DNA from: Actinoallomurus purpureus
Lineage (GTDB): Bacteria > Actinomycetota > Actinomycetes > Streptosporangiales > Streptosporangiaceae
NCBI RefSeq assembly: GCF_024055795.1
Contig: NZ_JAMXMY010000015.1
Location: 124,001 to 188,000 of the forward strand
Direction: 5' to 3'
Length of the DNA stretch: 64,000 nucleotides
Both the position numbers and the translations under genes were made by a program. Under the pieces are notes generated by a model. The model saw only the letters and a list, made by a program, of their open reading frames with translations, made no database searches and was not told the DNA's origin. This document shows positions 34,476-44,157 of the stretch, piece by piece (the first letter of the stretch is position 1; each line of letters begins with the position of its first letter).

Positions 34476-36956
34476 GTGCGCGGCCAGTCAGACGCAGGAC
34501 TTGGTGCCGCGCTCCGTGCGCGGCGGATCGCGGCTGGGCTCACGCAGGAACAGCTCGCCGAACGATCGGGGATGAGCGTGCGGGCGATTGGGGACCTGGA
34601 GCGGGGCAAGGTTTCCAAGCCGCATCGCGAGACGGTGCGACTGCTCGCCGAGGCGCTCGGACTCGACGAGGAGGGAAGTCGAGATCTCATGCGACGCGTC
34701 GGCCAGCGAACCCTCGCCGACGGTCCCGCCCTGGATCTGCCGACTCACCCCCCGGCCCGCAATACGATCACGCTTGCCGAGAAGATCAGAGCACCCCGGC
34801 CATCGGCCCCGACAGTCTCCATCGACGACTCAGCGAGCACACCGCCAGGCGAGCCGCGCCGATCGCCCTGGCCCGCACCGGCCCAGTTGCCGGCCGACAT
34901 CCCTGACTTCACCGGACGCGCCGCGGAACTGCAGGCAGTGACCAGCAGTCTGGCCAGCGGTGCAGCATCCGCGAGAGTGACTGTTGTCACCGGTCCGCCA
35001 GGGGTGGGGAAGACGGCCCTGGCATTACATGCCGCCCACCGGCTGCGACACATCTTCACCGACGGCACCCTGTTCACCGACCTGCGTGGGGCCGGCACAG
35101 CCCCCCGGGACCCTGGGGACGTCCTGAACTCCCTGCTCAGATCACTGGGCGTGCCAGGCCGAACCATTCCTACCGACCTGGCTGATCGGTCGGCGTTGTA
35201 CCGGTCGATACTTGCCGACCGCGCAGTCCTCCTCTTGCTGGACAATGCCGCCACCAGCGCCCAGGTACGGTCGCTGCTGCCCGGCGGAGGTCCGAGCGCC
35301 GCGCTGGTCACTAGCCGCGCCCAACTGACCGGCCTGGTAGGCGCGACCAGGCTCGACTTGCTGCCCATGAGCGAGCTGGAAGCCACCGCCCTGTTCGCGG
35401 CCACAGCAGGCCACGGGCGGGTGGCGGGTGACGACACTGCCGTCGCGGACGTGATCACCAACTGCGGCCGGCTACCTCTTGCGGTGCGGATCGCCGGTGC
35501 CAAGCTCGCCTCCCGACCGGCATGGTCGGTGCGGCACCTGGCCGACCGGCTGGCCGACAAGCACCGCCGGATGGACGAGCTCCACGTCGAAGACCTCGAT
35601 GTGCGCGCCAGCCTCATGCTCAGCTATCGCGGGCTTGGACCCGCAGCCGCACAAGCGTTCCGGCTGCTCGCGCTGCTCGACTATCCGGCCTCCTCACTCC
35701 GCACAGCGGCCGCCCTGCTCAACGTGCCTGCCTCGGACGCTGAGCACCTCTTGGACCAACTGCTCGATGCCCACCTGGCGACCAACCCGGCACCAGACCG
35801 CTACGGCTTCCACGACCTACTCCGCAGCTTCGCCAAAGAGCAGGCGCTCCGTGAAGACCCCGCCGATGTGCGCCGCCGGTCCCTCACCCGTGCCGTCCGC
35901 GCCTCCCTCACCGGCCTCGCCGGGCAGGTCCCGCACCCCCGGCCCGACGCAGTGCCCCAGGGAACCGGCCTGACAGCCGAATCTTCGCGCGCCAAGCAGA
36001 CGGGCGAGGCGGTACCCGACGTCGAGCAGGACAACCTGATCGCCGCGATCATGCTCGTGACCTCCACCCCCGAACTGGATGCCGCCCTTGCCGCAGAGCT
36101 CTTGGAACTCCTTCAGCGTCCGCTCGTCCTTTCCGGCCGCTGGGACGATCTGTCCCGCTGCGCGGCCGCCGTTGAGCAGGTCACCGAAGGCTGGGCCCAG
36201 GCGACAGCCCAGCGCGTCCGGGCTCGTATCGCGATCCACCGCGACGAGCGGGCCACCGCACGTCGGCTCCTATCCATCACCCTCGAGCAGGCCCGCGCGG
36301 CCGGTGATCGCCCCGGAGAAGTCAGCAGCCTCATCCTGTTCGGCACCCTGCATGGCCGCTCCGGCGACCACGACGCGGCCGTCACCACCCTCGAGCGGGC
36401 CATCGCGCTCGGGCGGACCGCCAACGTGCCGGTCCAGATGATCATGGCCCACAACTACGCCGGCGAACAGTACCTCCACCTCAACCGGCCCGATACCGCG
36501 CTCCACCACCTCCGGACCGGGCTCAGCCTGGCCCGCGACAACAACGACGAGGATCTCACGGCCATGGCGCTCTACCTCATCGGCACCGCCCACAGCCGCC
36601 TCGGCGACCACAACACCGCTCTCATCCACCACCATGACGCCCTCCACCTCGCCCAGACGCGCGGCTCGGCCCACAGTGAAGCCATCGCTCGCCTCCACCT
36701 CGGCCGAACCCTCCGGGCTGCCGGAAGGCTCGACGAAGCCGACAGAGCGCTCGCCATCGCCGTAGAAGGCTTCCGGGCGCACGGCGACCACCACAGCGCC
36801 GCACAAGCACTCGCCGCCGCTAAATCCCTCAGCTCACGCGACACTGGCGGCCCACATGCGAGCCGCGAAGGCCGGGACTGTCCTAAAGATCGTGTGGGTG
36901 GGGTGGTGATTCGGAAGGCTGGGGCCGATGCCCCGGCCGGGAAGGATCATCTGTGA
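34476..36956 (+). CDS. XRE-type HTH / NB-ARC / TPR regulator
   Basis: 826 residues from GTG 34476. Residues 10-64 are an XRE helix-turn-helix (GLTQEQLAERSGMSVRAIGD), followed by a Pro-rich linker, then an NB-ARC ATPase with P-loop TGPPGVGKT (172-180), LLLLDNAA Walker B and GRLPLAVRIAG. The C-terminal ~270 residues contain TPR-like helices (DRPGEVSSLILFGTLHGRSG, AMALYLIGTAHSRLGDHNTA). This is the STAND architecture common in actinomycete pathway regulators, resembling AfsR without a SARP domain. It is intact amid decayed genes, so it may still act. Target unknown. The last ~30 residues read into IS256 debris and may be foreign. Confidence 0.85.
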   Translation: MRGQSDAGLGAALRARRIAAGLTQEQLAERSGMSVRAIGDLERGKVSKPHRETVRLLAEALGLDEEGSRDLMRRVGQRTLADGPALDLPTHPPARNTITLAEKIRAPRPSAPTVSIDDSASTPPGEPRRSPWPAPAQLPADIPDFTGRAAELQAVTSSLASGAASARVTVVTGPPGVGKTALALHAAHRLRHIFTDGTLFTDLRGAGTAPRDPGDVLNSLLRSLGVPGRTIPTDLADRSALYRSILADRAVLLLLDNAATSAQVRSLLPGGGPSAALVTSRAQLTGLVGATRLDLLPMSELEATALFAATAGHGRVAGDDTAVADVITNCGRLPLAVRIAGAKLASRPAWSVRHLADRLADKHRRMDELHVEDLDVRASLMLSYRGLGPAAAQAFRLLALLDYPASSLRTAAALLNVPASDAEHLLDQLLDAHLATNPAPDRYGFHDLLRSFAKEQALREDPADVRRRSLTRAVRASLTGLAGQVPHPRPDAVPQGTGLTAESSRAKQTGEAVPDVEQDNLIAAIMLVTSTPELDAALAAELLELLQRPLVLSGRWDDLSRCAAAVEQVTEGWAQATAQRVRARIAIHRDERATARRLLSITLEQARAAGDRPGEVSSLILFGTLHGRSGDHDAAVTTLERAIALGRTANVPVQMIMAHNYAGEQYLHLNRPDTALHHLRTGLSLARDNNDEDLTAMALYLIGTAHSRLGDHNTALIHHHDALHLAQTRGSAHSEAIARLHLGRTLRAAGRLDEADRALAIAVEGFRAHGDHHSAAQALAAAKSLSSRDTGGPHASREGRDCPKDRVGGVVIRKAGADAPAGKDHL

Positions 36957-37316
36957 CCGCTAACGACGAGGACGAGACCATCGGTGGGCTGGATGTGCGA
37001 CTCGCCGCCGAGCTGATCGAGCGAGCCATCGCAACGGCACCTCACCCAAGACCGTGTCGACCGAGGTCGGGCCGGTGCAGCTGCAAGTGCCACGAGACCG
37101 GGCGGGTGAGTTCGAACCGCGGATCGTGCCCAAGCACGCCCGCCGCGTCGCCGGGTTCGATGAATCGATCATCTCCCTTTATGCCAAGGGACTGACCACC
37201 GGGGAGTGGCGGATGTGTGCACCGCCTGCTGCGACGGCCTCAAGGGCCTGCCGGAGGCGATCGAGGAGATCTGGCCGCAGGCCACCGTCCAGCAGTGCGT
37301 GGTGCACCTAGTGCGA
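36957..37316 (+). pseudogene. Fragmented IS256-family transposase
   Basis: Frame one ends DVRLAAELIERAIATAP; frame two has GPVQLQVPRDRAGEFEPRIV and KHARRVAGFDESIISLYAKG; a third reads DGLKGLPEAIEEIWPQATVQ. These are IS256 (mutator-type) landmarks in the right order, with deletions between them and no complete frame. Inactive. Confidence 0.8.
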
Positions 37317-37400
37317 GGAGCTCGGCGGGGCTGGGGATCGCTTTGTATGCAGAAGAGGCCGTGACCAATGGGGTCACGGCCTCGTTGCGGGTATGGGGTC

Positions 37401-38051
37401 TTAGAGCCATTCGGTATCGGTCAGGTCGCTGCCTGGGAAGCAGCCGAGCCCGTTGTCGAGCGTGATGTAGGTTCCGCTGGCGAAGCTTCCGTGCTTGAGC
37501 GTGGCCTGCCACTGGCCGTGCGGGTAGGCGGTGTGGCTGTGGTGGGAGCCTGCCCAGGAGGTGTCGCCCCACAGGTACGGTGAGGCGTTGTAGCTGTAGG
37601 AGTAGTTCGGCCCCTCCATGTCGACGTTCCAGTCGATTTGCAGGACGCCGGTGTTGGATTCGAAGCCGGTCTCCATGTTCGCGGGCTGGCCGTTGTACTC
37701 GCCGATGTTCACCCAGGCCGTGCCGCAGGACATCGGCTCGTCGGAGGTGTAGGGCCGAAGCCCGCGCGCCCGGGTGGCTGCCAGCGCCTTGGTGTAATAC
37801 GGCAGCAGCTTGTCCGACGCGACGATCTTGCGTCCGTTGTCGTAGCGCACTGTGATCTTGCGGGTCCTGGCGTGGCCGACGGAGTCGACCGCGACCACCC
37901 GGGCGGTGTACATCTTGAGCCGCGTGGAGTAGACGCGCACCGCGTGGCCGGTGTGCGGGCCGGTCGCTGCGGCGAAGGCGTTGGGCCCGGAGGCGAGCAG
38001 GGCCAGCGCGGCCGCCGATACCGAGGCGGGAATGAGCCAGTTCTTGACCAT
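37401..38051 (-). CDS. Secreted hypothetical protein, second of a pair
   Basis: 216 residues with a signal peptide (VSAAALALLASGPNAFAA). The mature part is aromatic-rich and beta-like (TAWVNIGEYNGQPANMETGF, SYSYNASPYLWGDTSWAG) with two Cys (109, 204 region) that could form a disulfide. It begins 18 bases after the stop of the preceding secreted protein gene, so the two are probably one operon. Family not recognised. Most likely extracellular. Confidence 0.75.
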   Translation of the reverse strand: MVKNWLIPASVSAAALALLASGPNAFAAATGPHTGHAVRVYSTRLKMYTARVVAVDSVGHARTRKITVRYDNGRKIVASDKLLPYYTKALAATRARGLRPYTSDEPMSCGTAWVNIGEYNGQPANMETGFESNTGVLQIDWNVDMEGPNYSYSYNASPYLWGDTSWAGSHHSHTAYPHGQWQATLKHGSFASGTYITLDNGLGCFPGSDLTDTEWL

Positions 38052-38069
38052 GATGTCTCCGCTCGCGGC

Positions 38070-38864
38070 TTAGCAGGTGTAGACGCTGTTGCTGTGCACG
38101 TCCGAGGCGACCGTCCACTGGACGCTGGAGGACATGTTGCTGAAATCGGCCTCCAACATTCCGCCAGTGAAGGCCCAGCCCGTGATGTTGTTGCCGAGGG
38201 CCCCGTGCGCGTAGGAGGAGAAGCCCCAGTAGTTGCCGCAGATGCCGCCGCCGTTGAAGCTGATGATGCCGTCTCCGTACTTGGCCGATCCGTCACTGCC
38301 GGCCACGCGGTTCTTGAAGTTCATCCCTCGCCCATTGGCACCGTCATTCATCGACGAGTCCAGGGAACAGTTGACGCCGAAAGAGTCGCCCCAGTGGCAG
38401 GCGGAAGAGCCGGTCATGTGGATCGAGGTGTTGAAGCCGAGAGCAATTCCGTCGTAGTGCGTGCCGTCGGCCACGTCGGAGAAGTTGTTGGACCAGTGCC
38501 ACGGTCCGTCGAGGAAGACGTCCTGGGTGCAGGTCTGCGAGTAGATGTACGGAGAGGCGACCGTGAGGCCGTGACTGGTGATGTCTCGCGGGCTGACGAC
38601 CCCAGCCGACGAGGCGGTCTGCGCCCGGGTCAGGCCGTACTGCGTCGACAGCGCCTCATCGATGCTCTGCTGAGCAGCCCCTGTCCGCCGTTTCCCGGCG
38701 ATGAAGCGAGCGACATTCGCCGCAGTGGGGGTCTGGTGGGTGGTCGTAAGGCACGGAGTGATGCTCGAACCGGTGGCGGTTCCTGCGGTTGCCGTGCCGG
38801 CGATCGTGGTAGCTGCGAGCACTCCCGTGGCGGCGATGGTTCCGATGCGATGAGTGGTCTTCAC
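38070..38864 (-). CDS. Secreted hypothetical protein, first of a pair
   Basis: 264 residues from GTG 38864, with AGGAG about seven bases upstream; a longer reading exists but has no ribosome site and no signal peptide. Signal peptide with GTIAATGVLAATTIAGTATA. The mature part has five or more Cys and Gly/Asn/Ser-rich, beta-like segments (GDGIISFNGGGICGNYWGFS, SFGVNCSLDSSMNDG). Followed at 18 bases by the other secreted gene. Family not recognised. Confidence 0.75.
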   Translation of the reverse strand: MKTTHRIGTIAATGVLAATTIAGTATAGTATGSSITPCLTTTHQTPTAANVARFIAGKRRTGAAQQSIDEALSTQYGLTRAQTASSAGVVSPRDITSHGLTVASPYIYSQTCTQDVFLDGPWHWSNNFSDVADGTHYDGIALGFNTSIHMTGSSACHWGDSFGVNCSLDSSMNDGANGRGMNFKNRVAGSDGSAKYGDGIISFNGGGICGNYWGFSSYAHGALGNNITGWAFTGGMLEADFSNMSSSVQWTVASDVHSNSVYTC

Positions 38865-39209
38865 ATGTGGCTCCTGTGGGGGTGGGTGCAACGGCGTGTT
38901 CGGCGGATGTTCATGGGAGGAACTGATCGGCTGGTCGAAGTCGACAGAGATCGTTACCGCCTCGAACATCGTCGGTGGAGGGGCGCGGCTACTCCAGGCA
39001 GAACCTCTGGCAGAAAAACCGGCAGAAAGATCGGCACTTTCACCTCGGGACCGTTCGAAGGAGTCGGTGCCGAACCCGGCGTCGCGCCGAGACGGCACGT
39101 CCCCGCCCGCGCCGCGGCCCGGGATACCTCCCTTAGCTGCACCGCAGCCCGGCACGCCCCATCGCAGCAACGACGCCACGCGCGCGACCCGGCCGGCAGC
39201 GGAAACCTG

Positions 39210-39486
39210 GCCCGACGACGTCAGGCCACCAAGACCATGGACCCCGCCGGCGAGGGCTGGACCCCTGCACCAGTTCTGGCATTCCCGCCTGGCCCATCTC
39301 GGCGAGGGACGGATGGTCCGCACCCACGCGCGCGGACCGCTCTTCCTCGCCAACCGCAAACCCGTCCCCGCACGCCGTCCCGGGCCTGAGCACATCGGCC
39401 CGTACACCGGCCGGTTCCGCCTCGGCAACGACCGCGTCCGCGTCCTCATGGATAAGCAGATCGGCCTCGATCCCCACCAGCAGTGA
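39210..39486 (+). pseudogene. Scrambled tyrosine-recombinase fragment
   Basis: Reads LHQFWHSRLAHLGEGR, resembling the LHQLRHSALTHL box with the catalytic Arg lost, then RGPLFLANRKPVPARRPGPE and DKQIGLDPHQ before a stop. In intact integrases the second segment precedes the first, so pieces appear duplicated or rearranged. Confidence 0.5.
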
Positions 39487-39668
39487 GGCCATCGCCGAGA
39501 TCACCGGAATCCTCGGCCCACCTCGCCGCAACCACTGAACCGGTCTCCCGGAACCCCGCTGCACCAGTCTCGGCGACAGCGGCCTCCGGATACCGAAACC
39601 AGGCCGCCCCCGCGCGCAGCCGAGGGAGGTGGTCCCTACGCACCGCAGCCATTCACTCCCCACCAGCC

Positions 39669-39820
39669 CTGGTCCCCGCGCACGCGGGGGTGATCCCCTC
39701 ACGGCCGCCTTGGTGGAGTACGCCGATGACTGCTCCCCGCGCACGCGGCGGTGGTCCCAGCTCCGCCTTGACGATCGAGTCCCGGCGGGTCTGCTCCCCG
39801 CGCACGCGGGGGTGTTCCCC
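39669..39820 (+). CRISPR. Three-repeat type I-E-like CRISPR remnant
   Basis: Repeats at 39669-39698, 39730-39758 and 39791-39820 with an exact 61-base period. The consensus is CTGCTCCCCGCGCACGCGGG followed by GGTGTTCCCC, the usual actinobacterial I-E repeat. The first repeat has G and A substitutions and the middle repeat ends GGTCCCAG. Two spacers of about 32 bases. No cas gene in the window. Directly beside the tRNA-Lys-associated repeat copy 2. Confidence 0.85.
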
Positions 39821-39869
39821 GACCAGCCCGAGGGAGACGCCCCTCCGCCGCCGTGAACAGGGGGGCATG

Positions 39870-40145
39870 TGTGCTCGCCGTGTGCTCGGATGCCATGAAA
39901 CGGGCCGACACGCGGCGGCAGAATTCGGCACCGGAACCGTTGGAGTCGCGGACGAACGGGCATGGATCGATAGTGAGAGCACCGATCTGATACGAGAGCA
40001 GCGGACTCTTAATCCGCGGGTCGGGGTTCAAGTCCCTGGCGGCGTACCCGTCCTGACCTGGGCGTTCTCGGTTCCACCGGGAGCGCCCAGTGTCCGTTTT
40101 GGGGTAGTGGTTGCTCCGTGGTTGCTCGGATGCCACGATCTTGCC
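39870..40145 (+). repeat. Direct repeat, copy 2 (contains a tRNA-Lys 3' half)
   Basis: Counterpart of 26885-27160. The TTGCTCGGATGCCACGA word appears again at its right end (40122-40139), so the outermost motif exists three times across both copies. Confidence 0.75.
40001..40048 (+). pseudogene. tRNA-Lys(CTT) 3' half, second copy
   Basis: Perfect anticodon stem GCGGA-CTCTTAA-TCCGC with anticodon CTT, then the T arm GGGGTTCAAGTCCC and acceptor-like GGCGGCGTACC. No 5' half. Better preserved than the copy at 27021. Confidence 0.75.
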
Positions 40146-40682
40146 AAACGCAGCCCTGGCTGGCGCCCTGCGGCTCTGTGCTGGGCCTATGTCGCCAACG
40201 TCATCGCGGTCGCCCGCCGCTACGCCGCCGCGCGACCGGTGGAGGCGACCGACGACGCTGGCTGTGGCTACGCCGGCCCGGTGCAGGCACCGACCGTGAT
40301 CGCCGCGCAGGTCGTCGCCTACGCGAGGGCACATCTCGGCAAGCCGTACATCTTCGGCGGCACCGGTCCAGCCGGCTACGACTGTTCCGGGCTCACGATG
40401 ATGGCGTACCGCGCGGCAGGCATCGCGATCCCACGGCTGTCAGACGCCCAATACTGGTTCGGCGCGAAGGTCCCGCCTGGACAAGAAGCGCCTGGCGACC
40501 TCGTCTTCTTCGACTACAAGCCCGGCCACTCCGGCCCAGGTCACATCGGCATCGTCTACGACGTCCCGCGCGGCCTCATGCTCGTCGCCCCTCACACCGG
40601 CTCGAATGTGCGCGTCCAGTCCTACCGCGATTACCCCGGCGGATACGTGGGCTTCACCCGGCCCTACGCCCGCCGCCGCTGA
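40142..40682 (+). CDS. NlpC/P60 (C40) peptidoglycan hydrolase, 5'-truncated
   Basis: The open frame enters from the tRNA-Lys-derived repeat without a convincing start; GTG 40239 is the first reasonable in-frame option. The C40 domain is complete: Cys in GPAGYDCSGLTMMAY, His in GPGHIGIVYDV and a polar third residue in VAPHTGSNV. The sequence closely resembles the C-terminal peptidases encoded in actinomycete conjugative elements, whose N-terminal membrane part seems to have been lost at the recombination point. It would cleave peptide crosslinks during DNA transfer. Without its N-terminus it may not be exported. Confidence 0.7.
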
Positions 40683-40768
40683 CCTCGCCAGGCCGGATTT
40701 TCCGGCCGGGCGTCGGGCCGTCAGCGGGGCGGCCCGGCACCGCCCACGAGGAGAAAGAGGTGTTGTCC

Positions 40769-40960
40769 ATGCCGAATCCGCAGGGAGTCAGCTGGATCCG
40801 CAGGATGAGCGTTCCGCTCACCGCCGTCGCGACGTCGACGGTCATCGCGCCGGCGTTCATCGCTCACCAGATGGACGGAGCCGCCGCGTCATCAGCGGGC
40901 GCGACCACACGGCACGCGTCTGGTGGCCGCCCGACGCCGATGTGGTGGTCGGCCAGCTGA
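40769..40960 (+). CDS. Small putative exported protein
   Basis: 63 residues from ATG 40769 with GAGGAGAAAGAGG upstream. A basic N-terminus is followed by the hydrophobic VPLTAVATSTVIAPAFIAH, like a signal or anchor. The C-terminus is short and rich in Ser/Gly/Trp. Located 86 bases after the C40 peptidase gene, possibly part of the same former conjugation operon. Confidence 0.5.
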   Translation: MPNPQGVSWIRRMSVPLTAVATSTVIAPAFIAHQMDGAAASSAGATTRHASGGRPTPMWWSAS

Positions 40961-41199
40961 TCCATCCACGATCGCGGGCCGGACGGAGGGGAGCCGTCCG
41001 GCCCGCCTGCCGAAGAACCTAAGTAGCCGTACTTCGCCAGGCCGTCAACTTGCCCAAATATAGTACATAGAGAGCAAAATATGTGAATTCATTAGTAGCG
41101 CCGAACTGATGTTGGGTAGATGAACATTGCAGTTAGCTCGGCGGTAACTCAACGCCGCGCTTCACGCCCTTAAGTTCCGATACCAAAGAGGGAGCACCG

Positions 41200-42096
41200 T
41201 TGCGCAACGGACATGTAACACCACTCAAGTCGCCCCCCGGCTATGACCTCAAGATCGCCCAGACCTGTTCTTTCCTCGTCAACGTCGCCTGCGACATGTG
41301 CGCGAAATGGATTGCCGCCGGTAAGCCACCCCCCGACAAGTTCACCTGGAAACCCTCGGACAGCTGTCCCATCACCAGCCCGGTGTTTCCCCTCGACAAA
41401 TGGAAGTTCGTCGGCCCTATCTGGAGCACCTTCACATCCAAGGGCAAAAAGGTCAGCGAACCGTTCGCGATATTCGCCTATGGGCCTGACCCAACAACGG
41501 CGTACCTGGCCTTTCGCGGGACGCAGACCGGCGACGACTGGGACGAGGATCTGAAGTTCGATCAGGTGCCCTACACTCCGCCGACGCGCACGCCCATCAC
41601 GGGAATCAAAGTGGCGCACGGGTTCTATGACGTCTTCAACGGTCTTGACCAGAACGCGTTGAACGCCACGTTCTCAAAGATCGCCAGCGGCCGCGGAAGG
41701 CTCACCGTGACCGGGCACAGCCTCGGCTCGACCCTAGCGACCTTGACCGTACCCCTGGCGTACGCCACGGGAATACCGGGCGCGAACATCCTGCTTCACG
41801 CTCAGGCCAGCCCCAAGGTCGGGAACTCCCAGTTCCAGGCCTACTACAACGACCTGGGCGTGCCGACGTTCCGGCTCGTGAACACCTCCGACGTGGTGCC
41901 CAAGATGCCCCCGGGGCCATATGTTCCGGTCGGCCTCGAGGCCCCGTACGATGCCGCCTACCCGACCGAGGCGGAATGCCATAATCCCTGCTGTTCGTAT
42001 TCCTACGCTGTGTTTCACCCCGACGATCCCTACAACCCGGACATGGACACGTGCATGGCCCGGTCGGAGCCCGAGATGCGCGTCGAAAAGCTCTGA
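41200..42096 (+). CDS. Class 3 lipase-family alpha/beta hydrolase
   Basis: 298 residues from TTG 41200 (GAGGGAG upstream). Lipase-3 landmarks: TTAYLAFRGTQTGDDWDEDL oxyanion strand, nucleophile elbow VTGHSLGSTLATLT (Ser), VNTSDVVPKMP (Asp) and a His in AVFHPDDPYN near the end, a full triad. Several Cys occur near both ends (CSFLVNVACDMC, CHNPCCSY). No signal peptide is visible. Upstream sequence around 41050-41100 is AT-rich and could hold the promoter. It ends at a strong hairpin. Substrate unknown. Confidence 0.8.
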   Translation: MRNGHVTPLKSPPGYDLKIAQTCSFLVNVACDMCAKWIAAGKPPPDKFTWKPSDSCPITSPVFPLDKWKFVGPIWSTFTSKGKKVSEPFAIFAYGPDPTTAYLAFRGTQTGDDWDEDLKFDQVPYTPPTRTPITGIKVAHGFYDVFNGLDQNALNATFSKIASGRGRLTVTGHSLGSTLATLTVPLAYATGIPGANILLHAQASPKVGNSQFQAYYNDLGVPTFRLVNTSDVVPKMPPGPYVPVGLEAPYDAAYPTEAECHNPCCSYSYAVFHPDDPYNPDMDTCMARSEPEMRVEKL

Positions 42097-42111
42097 GGCC
42101 GTCGCGCGCCC

Positions 42112-42177
42112 AGGGGTGTCCGGTGGATCTCCGTCCGGCTGGACGCCGCTCGCTAACAAGATCCACTGGACACCCCT
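42112..42177. terminator. Long inverted repeat
   Basis: AGGGGTGTCCGGTGGATCT (42112-42130) pairs with AGATCCACTGGACACCCCT (42159-42177) with one mismatch and a 28-base loop. Sits between the convergent lipase gene and FMN reductase fragment, so probably a bidirectional terminator; an element end is an alternative. Confidence 0.6.
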
Positions 42178-42490
42178 AGGCCGCCGCGCCCGCCTTCGCC
42201 TTGGCCTCGCGCACGCCGCGCAACGCGCCGGACCAGGCGATGACCTGGTCGAGCATGCCGCGGACAGCGACGTCGAGGCCCTCCACCGGGACGAAGGCGC
42301 CGGTCGAGAACGCGGGGATCAAGGCGACGGCGGGCTGCGCGCGGACCGTGGCCACCTGGAGCTCGGCGAGCACGAGCCGCAGCGCCTCGGCAGCCCGGAC
42401 CCCCGCGGCCCATCCGCCGTAGCTGACGATGCCGGCGGCCTTGTCGTTCCACTCCCGGTAAACGTAGTCCAGCGCGTTCTTGATCGCGCC
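42176..42490 (-). pseudogene. C-terminal fragment of an NAD(P)H-dependent FMN reductase
   Basis: The minus strand reads SGAIKNALDYVYREWNDKAA then GIVSYGGWAAGVRAAEALRL, the flavin-binding second half of the family, ending at TAG 42178. The first half is absent, cut where the recombinase gene begins. FMN reductases of this type often sit in arsenic-resistance operons, which fits the ArsI piece at 44804. Confidence 0.8.
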
Positions 42491-42491
42491 G

Positions 42492-44157
42492 GAGAAGCGC
42501 AACCAGCTGGTCATCCAGCTGCTGAACCGCACCCGGGCCGCGGCGGTCCGGGCCTGCAAGACCCCCGAAGGCGAGTACGCCAAGGACACCTGGGACCTGG
42601 TGCCGTTCGGCCACCGCGGCAACCTGGTGTTCACCAAGATCGGCCAGCCCTGGCTGCGGGAGGCGGCCAAGCGGTGGGCTCGGGACTACCTGTCGACGGT
42701 CCGTTCGCGCAGCACCAACTCCCACGTCCAGCAGCACCTGCACGGCTTGGCCAGTCTGTCGGAGAGCCTGCGGGCCCGCCCGGACCGTGGTCTGGACCCG
42801 GCCGCGCTCGCGCGAGCCGACATCGAGAACTGGCTGAACCGGACACGGTTCCTGCAGGAACACGGCAGGCTCGGGGCTGCCACGCGCTGGACCTACCTGC
42901 GTCATGTCCGCCACATTCTGCGCCAGGTCCGCGCCTTGGGCTTGACCCGTCCGGGTGAGCCGATGGCGGGGCTGCCGGATGACTTTCATCCTCACCACGG
43001 CCGATGTTCCCAAGCCGCCGACGGCCTCGGAGGAGGCGCAGGACCTGCCGCCGGAGGTGATGCGCCAGCTGTGCGCCCACTTGGATGTTCTGGAAGCTCA
43101 CACGTGCAGGGAGATGCGGGTCGCCGTCGAGCTGTTGATGGACACCGGCCGGCGTCCCGATGAGATCTGCAGACTCGCCTACGACTGCCTGACCCGTGAC
43201 AGGCAGGGCAAGCCCGTGCTGGCCTACGACAACTTCAAGGAACAGCGGATCCGCCGGGAGCTGCCGATCCATGAGCCGACCGCGGCGTTGATCCGGGCCC
43301 AGCAGGAACGCGTGCGAGGCCGCTACCCAGACCGGGACCTGCGCAAGCTCGTGCTGCTGCCGGCCGTGGTGATGAACCCGTGCGGCGACAAGAGCATCGG
43401 GTCCAACCACCTGTCGAACATGCACCGTGAATGGGTGGAAGGTCTGCCGGAGATCCGGCTCGATGACGGCACCGTCTTCGACACCGAGAAGATCTTCCCC
43501 TACGCCTATCGTCATTCCTTCGCTCAGCGTCACGCCGACGCGGGAGTCGGCATCGATGTGCTGGCCGGTCTACTCGACCACGATTCCTTCGAGTCGACGC
43601 GCGCCTACTACAAGGTCAAAGAAGTACGGCTCCGCCAGGCCGTCGACAAGGTCACCACCTTGCAGTTCGACCGGCACGGCCGGCGGATCTGGGGCGCGGT
43701 GACCTCCCTGCTGGCCGCGGAGCGGACCCGTAAGGCGATCGGCACGGTCGTCGTCCCGTTCGGCACCTGCTCCGAGCCGTCCAACGTCGCCGCCGGCGGC
43801 GGTCATTGCCCGCTGCGGTTCCGCTGCGTCGGCTGCGACCACTTCAGCACCGACGTCTCCTACCTGCCTGAGCTGCGCGCCTACCTCGATGACCTGCTCC
43901 GCAACCGGGAACGGCTCCGCTCGATGCCCGAGGCCGACGCCTGGGCCGTCGCCGAGGCCGCCCCATCCGATGAGGAGATCAACCGGATACGGCGCCTGAT
44001 CCGCCGCATCACCGAGGAGGTCGACAAGCTCACCGACGCCGAACGCCAGCAGATCCAGCAGGCAGCCGCGACCGTTCGCAAGACCCTCCAAGGTTTCCTC
44101 GGCATACCCCGCATCCACCAGCCACTGCCCGATCTACGACCGGAGCGACCCGCGTGA
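42492..44157 (+). pseudogene. Tn554-type tyrosine recombinase (TnpB-like), frameshifted
   Basis: The N-terminal SAM-like half (KRWARDYLSTVRSRSTNSHV) and the catalytic half are in different frames; dropping one T in GACTTTCATC near 42977 would join GLPDDF to ILTTADVPKPP. The catalytic part has the first Arg in TGRRPDEICRLAY, then YAYRHSFAQRHADAG and LLDHDSFESTRAYYKV (Tyr). A C-terminal C-x-n-HCPLRFRCVGCDHF zinc-like motif is typical of these transposon recombinases. The last bases overlap the next start (GTGA). Either a real frameshift or a sequencing error. Confidence 0.8.

Noticed and set aside
39629-39856. 75-codon plus frame reading SPGPRARGGD and PAHAGVFPD phrases
   Set aside because: This is the translation of CRISPR repeats, a common false gene.
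42153-43013. 286-codon minus frame over the recombinase N-terminus
   Set aside because: Antisense to the recombinase, and the only protein-like part is the FMN reductase fragment in another frame.
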